Part shown: one piece after another, positions 1 through 5,758 of the stretch
Position numbering within the stretch: position 1 is the stretch's first letter
How the letters are laid out: the number at the start of each line of letters is the position of its first letter
Source of the DNA: Candidatus Pacebacteria bacterium UBA6188
GTDB lineage: Bacteria; Patescibacteriota; Microgenomatia; UBA1400; PJMF01
Assembly: GCA_002422765.1 (NCBI GenBank)
Contig: DITI01000042.1
Location: 1-13,422, forward strand
DNA: 13,422 bases
Direction of reading: 5' to 3'
Made by a program: the position numbers and the translations under genes
Notes under the pieces: generated by a model
Database searches by the model: none
What the model saw: the letters and a program-made list of their open reading frames with translations, nothing else
Told to the model about the DNA's origin: nothing

Positions 1-1888
1 GGGCGTATATTCGGCGAACTCCATCGGCTACCGCTTTTTCCTTGGTTAAAGTAATTGGACCAATCACTCCAGTGTGCTCCACATGAGGCCCAGAACAAAA
101 TTCACGGGAAATAAAGTCCTCACCTCTTTTGGAACCATTTGGGTTCTTGCCAATTGAATAAACGTTAACCACATCAGGATATTTTTCTACAAATAAAGCA
201 ATTGCTCCTAATTGGAGAGCCTTAGTCTTTGACATGGTTTGCTTGCTCACTTGCAAATCAGCCTCGATCCATTGATTGATGAGTTCGGCTACTTGAGTCT
301 TTTGTTCTTCACTCAAAGCTTGAGGATAAGAAAAATCAAAACGCAAACGCTCAGCAGTAATGTTGGATCCTTTTTGCTCCACACTTTCGCCCAAAACCTG
401 GCGCAAAGCTGCGTGCAACAAATGAGTGACAGTGTGATATTTAGTGGTCATTTCCCCTTCATCGGCCAAACCACTTTTGAATTTACTCTTAAGCACTGCA
501 CGTGAACTATCAGCGTGAGCTGTTTTTTGTTGTAAGTAAAGGGCTTCGATGTTCTCTTCCAGCTTTACTCCTCTAGATTTGGCTTCCTCCAAAGAAATTT
601 CAAAAGGAAAACCAAAGCTCTCGTAAAGTTTGAAAGCAAAGGCAGCGCTGAGTTGCTTTTCAAGTGCCACTACTTTTTCAAATTCTTTAAGGCCTTTGGC
701 TAAACTACGACTAAACTTTTGCTGTTCCACTTCTAGGATCTGGCTAATTTTTGGCTCTTGCTCACGCAACTGTGGATAAAAATCGACATAAATATTCACG
801 ATCTCCGGCACTAATTCCACTAAAGTTTCTTGCTTAATTTCTAGGTAAGCTGCTTGACGCAAAGCACGGCGCAACAAGCGACGCAAAACGTAACCCTGCT
901 CCTTACTGGAAGGAAAAACCCCATCAGCCATCAACATTACCGCCGCTTTCATGTGATCAGCAATAATTCTAAAATATTTCTTATTGCCCTCTTCTTCATA
1001 ACTCTGCTTGGTAAAGGATTGAATTTTCTCAATAATTGGCCAAAAAGCAGCTGTTTTGAAAACATCTGGTTGATTTTGATAGGCGGCCAACATTCTTTCC
1101 AAACCCCCTCCAAAATCAATATTAGCTTGAGCCAAAGGCTCAAAACCATTCTTGGTTTTTTGATATTGCATGAAAACTGAATTGCCAATTTCTAGAAAAC
1201 GACCGCAATCGCAGTTGATGTGACAAGGGCCATCCTCGGCATGAAATTTGTCAGCCAAAACAGTTTTTTGTTCACCGAAATCATAAAAAACTTCACTATC
1301 TGGACCACCTGGCTCACCTTCTGGCATATTGGCCGGCACACCAGAACGAGACCACCAGTTTTTCTTCTCACCATAGAAAAAAATGCGTCCATCCTGCAAA
1401 CCTTGAGTGGGATCAGTGACAATTTTGGCCTCAATGCCCACTGTAGCAAATAATTTTTGCCAAGTTTCGGCCGCTTCATCATCACGCTCAATGCCAAGAT
1501 CGGCATTGCCGGCGAAACAGGAAACATAAATTTTATGTGGATCAAGCTTCAACTCTTTGATTAGAAAATTAAAAATAAAAGTAATTTGCTCTTTTTTGAA
1601 ATAATCTCCAAAAGACCAGTTGCCCAACATTTCAAAAAAAGTGGTGTGGCGATTATCGCCCACTTCCTCAATGTCATCAGCTCGAAAACATTTTTGCGAA
1701 TTGGCTACTCGTTTACCTTCTGGGTGAGCTTGGCCAAAAAAATAAGGAATCATGGATTGCATGCCAGCACTAGTAAACAAAGTAGTGGGATCATTTTCTG
1801 GAACTAAATTGGCTGAAGGTACAGCTTGGTGACCCAAGCCAACTAAGTAGTCCAAATATTTTTGACGAATAAGAGATAAGTCTGACAT
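1..1888 (-). CDS. alaS: alanyl-tRNA synthetase, 3' end beyond the window
   Basis: Charges tRNA-Ala, and should also charge the tmRNA in this window, which has the G3:U70 pair AlaRS recognises. The frame is open from ATG at 1888-1886 to the left edge (629 codons; family about 870), so about 240 C-terminal residues are missing. The start MSDLSLIRQKYLDYL and the class II stretch FTSAGMQSMIPYFFG with DDIEEVGDNRHTTFFEML are typical of AlaRS. The editing domain has H485-TVT-H489 (followed by LLHAALRQVLG) and C598-SGP-H602, so all four expected metal ligands are present. CSGPH replaces the common CGGTH. It is the last visible gene of the left minus-strand block, 27 bp after the YtxH-like gene, with a possible promoter of its own. 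Long open frames on the other strand here are shadows. Confidence 0.97.
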   Translation of the reverse strand, partial: MSDLSLIRQKYLDYLVGLGHQAVPSANLVPENDPTTLFTSAGMQSMIPYFFGQAHPEGKRVANSQKCFRADDIEEVGDNRHTTFFEMLGNWSFGDYFKKEQITFIFNFLIKELKLDPHKIYVSCFAGNADLGIERDDEAAETWQKLFATVGIEAKIVTDPTQGLQDGRIFFYGEKKNWWSRSGVPANMPEGEPGGPDSEVFYDFGEQKTVLADKFHAEDGPCHINCDCGRFLEIGNSVFMQYQKTKNGFEPLAQANIDFGGGLERMLAAYQNQPDVFKTAAFWPIIEKIQSFTKQSYEEEGNKKYFRIIADHMKAAVMLMADGVFPSSKEQGYVLRRLLRRALRQAAYLEIKQETLVELVPEIVNIYVDFYPQLREQEPKISQILEVEQQKFSRSLAKGLKEFEKVVALEKQLSAAFAFKLYESFGFPFEISLEEAKSRGVKLEENIEALYLQQKTAHADSSRAVLKSKFKSGLADEGEMTTKYHTVTHLLHAALRQVLGESVEQKGSNITAERLRFDFSYPQALSEEQKTQVAELINQWIEADLQVSKQTMSKTKALQLGAIALFVEKYPDVVNVYSIGKNPNGSKRGEDFISREFCSGPHVEHTGVIGPITLTKEKAVADGVRRIYA

Positions 1889-1895
1889 AAGATTG

Positions 1896-1901
1896 ATTAT
1901 A
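1896..1901 (-). promoter_or_regulatory. candidate -10 element for alaS
   Basis: A perfect TATAAT on the minus strand ends 7 nt before the alaS ATG. Transcription starting at the usual distance would begin at or next to the start codon, giving a leaderless mRNA. No good -35 hexamer lies 16-18 bp upstream, and only a weak AGG could serve as a ribosome site. The position is suggestive but the promoter is unproven. Confidence 0.35.
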
Positions 1902-1915
1902 CCTGATGATCAAAA

Positions 1916-2257
1916 TCAAGAGCCCTTGAATTTTGGCTTTTTATTTCGCAGGCGGCGGCGCTTAAGTTTGGCCAAATGTGCCAACTCTTTTTCAACAGCC
2001 TGACTCTCAAAACGAGTCTTCATTTCTTGAAAAGAACTGAGTAATTTTTGCAAGTAATCACGACGGAAATCATCTAGAGAAATATTCTTGTTCTCAATTA
2101 AACCCTGTTGCCAAAGATATTCTCTGGCTTCTTCCCACTTGTCGACTAATTTTTGCCATTTCTTGCTACCACTAGGACTGGTGAAATAAGTAAAAATGGC
2201 GCCCAAACTAAAAGCGCCAGCAAAAAGCAACAGCGAGCTATTCTCCGTCTTTTTCAT
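1916..2257 (-). CDS. YtxH-like small membrane-anchored protein
   Basis: A 113-residue protein. I start it at MKKTENSS (ATG 2257-2255) because the longer frame only adds a lysine-rich run overlapping the upstream gene. Residues about 8-26 form one hydrophobic segment (LLLFAGAFSLGAIFTYF), followed by TSPSGSKKW, which resembles the glycine-rich helix and P-SG-K motif of YtxH-type proteins. The rest is charged and helical, probably coiled coil, with a very basic tail (KLKRRRLRNKKPKFK). It overlaps the DUF948-like gene by 20 bp, which suggests coupled translation. YtxH and DUF948 proteins often occur together and are poorly understood envelope or stress proteins. Function here is unknown; family placement rests on residue pattern only. 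Confidence 0.7.
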   Translation of the reverse strand: MKKTENSSLLLFAGAFSLGAIFTYFTSPSGSKKWQKLVDKWEEAREYLWQQGLIENKNISLDDFRRDYLQKLLSSFQEMKTRFESQAVEKELAHLAKLKRRRLRNKKPKFKGS

Positions 2258-2558
2258 CAATTTCTTTTTTGTCTTTATCTTTGTTAACAAAAGACATAAA
2301 GCCTTCGGCCACTTTTAGACCAGCCGTAAAATTAGTGACAAAAGCACTGAGGCTGTGAAAAGGATTGAGAATGCCAACAATTTTTTCTTGAGTATGATCG
2401 ATGACTTGATTGGCCTTATCAACAGCCGTATTGGCTTTTTTGAGCACTTTCTTACTTTCAACCAAAACACCAATTAAATTGATGGCGACCACCACCAAAA
2501 CTATGGTGAGAACCACCAAACAAACAACTAAAACAATGGGTAGAATTTCATTAATCAT
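2238..2558 (-). CDS. DUF948-like membrane protein
   Basis: A 106-residue protein starting at MINEILPIV (ATG 2558-2556). The frame extends further upstream, but those residues overlap the end of the RodZ-like gene and do not look like protein. Residues about 5-31 are one strongly hydrophobic helix (VLVVCLVVLTIVLVVVAINL). A helical region follows (LVESKKVLKKANTAVDKANQ) with the heptad pattern of DUF948, then an acidic/basic tail (KDKDKKEIDEKDGE). The likely topology is an N-terminal anchor with a cytoplasmic coiled coil. It lies 31 bp after the RodZ-like gene and overlaps the YtxH-like gene. Function is unknown; context suggests an envelope role with its neighbours. Confidence 0.75.
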   Translation of the reverse strand: MINEILPIVLVVCLVVLTIVLVVVAINLIGVLVESKKVLKKANTAVDKANQVIDHTQEKIVGILNPFHSLSAFVTNFTAGLKVAEGFMSFVNKDKDKKEIDEKDGE

Positions 2559-2564
2559 GGCCTT

Positions 2565-2593
2565 AGTATGGCACAAATAGCCAGATTTTTCAA
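2565..2593 (-). promoter_or_regulatory. candidate promoter for the DUF948-like gene
   Basis: On the minus strand, TTGAAA (2593-2588) and CATACT (2570-2565) are 17 bp apart, with a TGn extended -10 before CATACT. The -35 overlaps the stop of the RodZ-like gene. The -10 ends 6 nt before the ATG, so the transcript would be nearly leaderless. CATACT is only a 4/6 match, so this is tentative. Confidence 0.3.
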
Positions 2594-3234
2594 AACTTAA
2601 CTCTGAAACTTCGCTGAAGCACGCTGCTTTTACCGCTTTGATCACTAGCTTTCAACGTCACGGTGTTCAGGCCTTCCTGGGGCAAGTAGACTTCTGTTTC
2701 AAAAGAACCGTCAGCTCGAATTGCGACCGGAGCAGAATTGACAGTTAAAACTACGTCACTATCAGTCACTCCTTGTAACAAAACTCGAGAAGAAACTTCA
2801 ACATTCTCTTCAGGAGAAGTTAAAATCAAAAGTGGAGGGCGACTTAACTGATACCATTGCCAAAAAGCATAACTGGCAAAAACAGCAAAAGTCATCAACA
2901 CCGATAAAAAAACCAAGCGAATGGGTGACCAAAGAGTTTTTTTCTTGAGTTTGGGTTGTAAGATTTCTCTTAAAATCAATTGCCCTTTGACACTCTCTTC
3001 ATAGTCACGACGCAAAATAGCAAAAAGTGGTTTTTCATCTAGCTTGAAAATCCGCGCATAATTACGAATGTAAGCTTTAACAAAAGTGGCCGCTGGCAAA
3101 GCATCGAAATCATTGGCTTCTAAAGACAGTAAATACTCCATCTTAATGTGAGTTTCCTTGGCAAAATCTTCCAAGGTCCAATGAGCTTTTTCGCGGGCAG
3201 CTCGAAGCAGATCACCAATTGTTTGTGTTTGCAT
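2590..3234 (-). CDS. RodZ-like membrane protein with N-terminal helix-turn-helix
   Basis: 214 residues. Residues about 5-65 are an HTH of the Xre/HTH_25 type found in RodZ (IGDLLRAAREKAHWTLEDFA, then LPAATFVKAYIRNYARIFKLD). A basic stretch at 94-100 precedes one transmembrane helix at about 105-127. Residues about 133-214 form an external beta-sandwich-like domain (LILTSPEENVEVSSRVLLQG, then a GSFETEVYLPQEGLNTVTL strand pattern). In RodZ the HTH binds MreB under the membrane and supports rod shape. I see no mreB here, so partner and role are inferred. The gene follows the YqeY-like gene with no gap (TAA then ATG), implying translational coupling. It ends in TGA, evidence that TGA is a stop codon. 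Confidence 0.85.
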   Translation of the reverse strand: MQTQTIGDLLRAAREKAHWTLEDFAKETHIKMEYLLSLEANDFDALPAATFVKAYIRNYARIFKLDEKPLFAILRRDYEESVKGQLILREILQPKLKKKTLWSPIRLVFLSVLMTFAVFASYAFWQWYQLSRPPLLILTSPEENVEVSSRVLLQGVTDSDVVLTVNSAPVAIRADGSFETEVYLPQEGLNTVTLKASDQSGKSSVLQRSFRVKF

Positions 3235-3663
3235 TTACAAGGCTTTTTTGAGTAAGGCAGTCACTCTGGCACCATCAGCTCTGTTGCCAACTTTTTTCAT
3301 AATTTGACCCATGAGCGGGCCAAAATCTTTACTGCTAGCTGAAGAAACTGCTTCTGTCACTATTTTTTCTAGCTCTTCATCTGACAATTCGGTCGGCAAA
3401 TAAGCTGTAAAGACGGCAATTTTAGAGTTAGTCTCGTCAATCAAGTCCTGACGAGCAGCTTTGATGAAATCACCCAGTGCATCTTTTTGTTGCTTGAGCA
3501 TGCCTTTGATAATTTTCTGCACTGTTTCATCGTCAGCTTCGCCATGATCAATCTCGTGATTTTTGATTTCAGAACGAATCATGCGCACCACATCAAGCTT
3601 GGCGCCGTCATGACTACGCATGGCATTTTTCATATCTTCCATTAATTGTTCTTTGAGGGTCAT
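3235..3663 (-). CDS. yqeY: GatB/YqeY domain protein
   Basis: 142 residues, usual for the family, which resembles the tRNA-binding tail domain of GatB in the tRNA-dependent amidotransferase. Recognisable stretches are the N-terminal LKEQLMEDMKNAMRSHD with LDVVRMIRSEIKNHEID, the central QQKDALGDFIKAARQDL, and the C-terminal GPLMGQIMKKVGNRADG. It is all helical, with no catalytic motif. YqeY proteins are thought to act on tRNA or its charging, but no reaction is established. The setting between tRNA-Val and alaS fits a translation role. It lies 28 bp after the aldo/keto reductase gene; a purine-rich stretch (AAAGAAAGAT) before the ATG may serve as a weak ribosome site. Confidence 0.92.
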   Translation of the reverse strand: MTLKEQLMEDMKNAMRSHDGAKLDVVRMIRSEIKNHEIDHGEADDETVQKIIKGMLKQQKDALGDFIKAARQDLIDETNSKIAVFTAYLPTELSDEELEKIVTEAVSSASSKDFGPLMGQIMKKVGNRADGARVTALLKKAL

Positions 3664-3691
3664 AATTTTAATCTTTCTTTTTATTAAATAA

Positions 3692-4741
3692 TTATTTTTC
3701 TAAATAGGCATCTTTTGCTAAGGCTGGATCTCTATCTACATAAAAATTTCTTTCCCAAGCGTGCTTTTTCAACTCCTGCATTAGTTCTGCAGATAATTTA
3801 GGGGCGTCGGCTACTGCCAAATTAGCATCAACATATTTAACTTTTCTGGTTCCAGGGATGACGGTCGAAATTTCGTCAAAAGCTAAAATATATCTCAAGG
3901 CCAATTCTGCCAAGTTTTCTACTTCATCGCCCAATAACTGCTCTAAAGCCTTAATGCGTGGTAAGAATTCTCGCAATCTTTCCTGACTAAAATAGCTAGA
4001 TCTCATCTCATCTGCAAAAACAGAATTAGCTGTAAGCTTACCGGTCAAACCACCTTCATCTCTGGGAACTCTGGCAATCAAACCAATATTGTTCTTTTTG
4101 GCGTAAGGCAAGAGTTTTTCTGTTGGCTTCTGGTGAAAAATGTTAAAAATCATTTGTACAGTAGAAATTAGACCAGTGTTCAAAGTCTTGAGACAATTAG
4201 TAGGCTGATAATCATTAATTGAGAGGCCCCAATGTTTAACTTTGCCTTTTTGGGTAATATTGGTAATTTCTGTTTTCCAATCATCTTCTTTGACAAAATC
4301 ATCTTGCCAAACATGAAATTGCATCAAGTCTAAAGTTTCAATGCCTAAGCTCTGCAGAGAACTATCAACCATTTTTTCAATATATCCCTTGGGAAAAACT
4401 TCAGAAATAGGCACTCCTTGACGAGCTGGCCACTTGCGATTCTGGCCAGGAATTTTGGAAGCAATAATTACTTGATCGCGGTTTTTGGCTTCTTTGATAA
4501 ATTTGCCAATTAATTCCTCAGAACAATGAGCGCCAGCCAAATCACTTGGCTCATCTACTCGACCATAAACCCAAGCCGTATCAATAAAATTACCGCCTAA
4601 CTCCACAAACCTGTGTAGAGCTCGCAAACTTTCAGCTTCATCTGGAGCATCCCAGCCCCAAGGCTGACCAGCCAGTTGCCAAGTACCCATACCTACAGCC
4701 GAAACTTTTAAACCAGTTTTACCAAGTGTGCGATATTGCAT
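3692..4741 (-). CDS. aldo/keto reductase
   Basis: A 349-residue NAD(P)H-dependent oxidoreductase of the AKR TIM-barrel fold, probably cytoplasmic. The start is MQYRTLGKTGLKVSAVGMGT. The catalytic tetrad is complete: D54 and Y59 in NFIDTAWVYG, K96 in IIASKIPGQ and H143 in LMQFHVWQ. The C-terminal cofactor region is present as ISTVIPGTRKVKYVDANL. The substrate cannot be told from sequence. The start has one of the clearer ribosome sites here, AAGGA 5 nt before ATG. The gene begins 29 bp after tRNA-Val, so the two are probably co-transcribed and separated by tRNA processing. A stand-alone AKR is an accessory function in a reduced genome, and horizontal gain is possible. Confidence 0.95.
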   Translation of the reverse strand: MQYRTLGKTGLKVSAVGMGTWQLAGQPWGWDAPDEAESLRALHRFVELGGNFIDTAWVYGRVDEPSDLAGAHCSEELIGKFIKEAKNRDQVIIASKIPGQNRKWPARQGVPISEVFPKGYIEKMVDSSLQSLGIETLDLMQFHVWQDDFVKEDDWKTEITNITQKGKVKHWGLSINDYQPTNCLKTLNTGLISTVQMIFNIFHQKPTEKLLPYAKKNNIGLIARVPRDEGGLTGKLTANSVFADEMRSSYFSQERLREFLPRIKALEQLLGDEVENLAELALRYILAFDEISTVIPGTRKVKYVDANLAVADAPKLSAELMQELKKHAWERNFYVDRDPALAKDAYLEK

Positions 4742-4770
4742 ATTTTCCTTTTTAAAAATCAGTTAAAATG

Positions 4771-4844
4771 TGGACAATACAGGACTCGAACCTGTGACCT
4801 CACGAATGTGAATCGTGCGCTCTAACCAACTGAGCTAATTGTCC
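4771..4844 (-). tRNA. tRNA-Val, anticodon CAC
   Basis: Folds as a complete 74-nt cloverleaf on the minus strand. The acceptor stem is GGACAAT/ATTGTCC with discriminator A. The D stem is GCTC/GAGC with loop AGTTGGTTA. The anticodon stem is CACGA/TCGTG with loop TTCACAT, giving anticodon CAC, which reads GUG valine. The T stem is ACAGG/CCTGT with loop TTCGAGT. The 3' CCA is not encoded (CAT follows the discriminator), so a CCA-adding enzyme is needed. A promoter lies just upstream and the aldo/keto reductase gene just downstream. Confidence 0.95.
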
Positions 4845-4850
4845 GAACTT

Positions 4851-4879
4851 TTTCAAGAATCTCTGGAGAGGATTATATT
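4851..4879 (+). promoter_or_regulatory. candidate plus-strand promoter for the comF leader
   Basis: TTTCAA (4851-4856) and TATATT (4874-4879) are 17 bp apart. The -10 matches 5/6 and the -35 only 3/6. Transcription would start near 4886, placing the hairpin at 4887-4918 at the extreme 5' end of the RNA. It overlaps the minus-strand tRNA-Val promoter, so the two may be mutually exclusive. Inferred from sequence only. Confidence 0.3.
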
Positions 4880-4900
4880 TCAGACCCTCCTTTTTTGCAA
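4872..4900 (-). promoter_or_regulatory. promoter of the tRNA-Val operon
   Basis: On the minus strand, TTGCAA (4900-4895) and a perfect TATAAT (4877-4872) are 17 bp apart. The predicted start near 4865 leaves a leader of about 20 nt before tRNA-Val. The -35 sits inside the large inverted repeat at 4887-4918, so a protein binding that repeat, or expression of the divergent strand, could affect this promoter. Confidence 0.65.
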
Positions 4901-4918
4901 TTTATTGCGAAAAAGGAG
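4887..4918 (+). promoter_or_regulatory. 15-bp hairpin burying a Shine-Dalgarno, comF leader
   Basis: Arms CTCCTTTTTTGCAAT (4887-4901) and ATTGCGAAAAAGGAG (4904-4918) pair along their whole length, with one G-U pair and a 2-nt TT turn. The 3' arm ends in AAAAAGGAG, the best Shine-Dalgarno sequence in the window, 5 nt before an ATG. In plus-strand RNA the ribosome site would be masked by its own anti-SD. No T-run follows, so it is not a normal terminator. In DNA the same repeat covers the -35 of the tRNA-Val promoter and could be an operator. Confidence 0.55.
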
Positions 4919-4923
4919 CAGGT

Positions 4924-4974
4924 ATGAAAGATGCTTTAGCATATTTCAGACAAAAAGATGCTTTAGCTATTTAA
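4924..4974 (+). CDS. possible 16-residue leader peptide upstream of comF
   Basis: The ORF reads MKDALAYFRQKDALAI, then TAA. It is preceded by AAGGAG with 5 nt spacing, stronger than the site of any full-length gene here. The peptide contains KDALA twice, coming from a 14-nt direct repeat at 4927-4940 and 4954-4967. The stop codon lies in the 3' arm of a second hairpin (4960-4977). This layout (masked SD, short ORF, stop in a hairpin, T-rich tract, then the real gene) resembles a leader-peptide attenuator. It could also be chance in repeat-derived DNA. No known leader peptide is recognised and no amino-acid run points to a sensed signal. Confidence 0.4.
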   Translation: MKDALAYFRQKDALAI

Positions 4975-4988
4975 AGCCTTATCTTTTT
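4960..4988 (+). terminator. weak attenuator-like hairpin with T-rich tail
   Basis: GCTTTA (4960-4965) pairs with TAAAGC (4972-4977) across a 6-nt loop, followed by CTTATCTTTTT. The stem is short and AT-rich and the T-run starts several bases after it, so termination would be inefficient. Its 3' arm holds the stop codon of the 16-codon leader ORF, so a terminating ribosome would cover it. Confidence 0.3.
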
Positions 4989-5041
4989 GCAATTTATTGC
5001 GGGTTACGCTTCTTGCTAACTAGCATAGAGACAATTAAAAA

Positions 5042-5710
5042 ATGGCTAAACTTAGCATTCGTCATTTTCTTTTAGAATTGATTTTTCCTGAGTTCTGTCT
5101 TAATTGTCAAAAACTAGGACCAAGTCTCTGCGCCAATTGTTACCATGGTTTGAATTTCTATTTCCAAGGGCAAAAACCAAATATTGTCGAGGAAAACAAG
5201 GAACAAGTCTATTTTGATCAGCTGCAAATTATGGCTCAATTTAGAGGACCTCTACAAAAACTAATCAAAGCTCTCAAATATCAAAATGCCAAAAACATCG
5301 CCCCTTTGCTGGCAAAAATGTTGCATCGCCACCTAAAAATTCCTTCAGCAGACATGCTGACTTTTATTCCTCTACATCCTAAAAAACTCAGGTGGCGTGG
5401 CTACAATCAATGCCAAGAAATAGCCCTCACTCTTGGAGAAATAAGCAAAATACCAGTACAAAACTTACTCATTAAAACAATCAACAACCAAGCTCAAGCA
5501 CAAATCAAAGAACAAAAGACAAGAAAAGAAAGAATGAAAGGTGTCTTTGCCATCCCAACACAAAACCTGCCTATCATCAAAAATAAACACATCCTGATTC
5601 TTGATGATGTTTTGACTACCGGCGCCACCATCAATGAAGCCAGTCGCCTTCTCAAACTAGCTGGAGCTAGAAGAGTCGATGTTATCGTCTTGGCTTCAAA
5701 AATGGACTAA
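5042..5710 (+). CDS. comF: ComF-family phosphoribosyltransferase-like protein
   Basis: 222 residues, usual for ComF/ComFC. The N-terminus has a zinc-finger-like pair, C19-x2-C22 and C30-x2-C33. The middle carries FIPLHPKKLRWRGYNQ (about 108-123), typical of the family, and the C-terminus has the PRPP-binding loop ILILDDVLTTGATI (about 184-197). ComF proteins aid DNA uptake in transformable bacteria, and related proteins occur where competence is unproven. CPR cells are often thought to import DNA with type IV pili, which would fit, but no other competence gene is in view. The ATG has almost no Shine-Dalgarno (AATTAAAAAATGG). It is the only full-length protein gene on the plus strand here, behind the repeat-rich leader. 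The ssrA -35 overlaps its last codons. Confidence 0.9.
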   Translation: MAKLSIRHFLLELIFPEFCLNCQKLGPSLCANCYHGLNFYFQGQKPNIVEENKEQVYFDQLQIMAQFRGPLQKLIKALKYQNAKNIAPLLAKMLHRHLKIPSADMLTFIPLHPKKLRWRGYNQCQEIALTLGEISKIPVQNLLIKTINNQAQAQIKEQKTRKERMKGVFAIPTQNLPIIKNKHILILDDVLTTGATINEASRLLKLAGARRVDVIVLASKMD

Positions 5711-5731
5711 TTCAAAGTTTTTTGGTATAAT
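5703..5731 (+). promoter_or_regulatory. ssrA promoter
   Basis: TGGACT (5703-5708, 4/6 match) and a perfect TATAAT (5726-5731) are 17 bp apart, and TGG before the -10 provides an extended -10 motif. The predicted start near 5738 leaves about 20 nt before the mature tmRNA end at 5759, to be removed by RNase P. The -35 overlaps the end of comF. Confidence 0.7.
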
Positions 5732-5758
5732 CTAGATTAGTTTTAAGAACTTTAAAAA

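Larger units (their letters stand above)
4875..5001. repeat. three short direct repeats, each twice, in permuted order
   Basis: Block P, ATATTTCAGAC, is at 4875-4885 and 4941-4951. Block Q, TTTTTGCAATTTATTGCG, is at 4892-4909 and 4984-5001. Block R, AAAGATGCTTTAGC, is at 4927-4940 and 4954-4967. All pairs are exact. The order is P-Q-R-P-R-Q, so this is not a simple tandem duplication. Q contains the palindrome GCAATTTATTGC. On the minus strand, P and Q of the first set carry the -10 and -35 of the tRNA-Val promoter, and the second set looks like a decayed copy. Confidence 0.75.

Noticed and set aside
854-1807. Open frames on both strands within the alaS region
   Set aside because: The continuous minus-strand frame from 1888 to the edge encodes clear AlaRS motifs; the others are out of frame and resemble no family.
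2590-2592. TGA as a recoded glycine codon (code 25)
   Set aside because: The RodZ-like protein ends naturally at this TGA, and other genes need no in-frame TGA readthrough.
4801-4821. tRNA-His (GTG) at the same place
   Set aside because: GTG appears only on the plus strand. In the correct minus-strand fold the anticodon is CAC, and the discriminator is A with no extra G at -1, so it is valine.
4887-4918. Hairpin as a bidirectional terminator between tRNA-Val and comF
   Set aside because: The two units diverge, and no T-run follows the stem on either strand.
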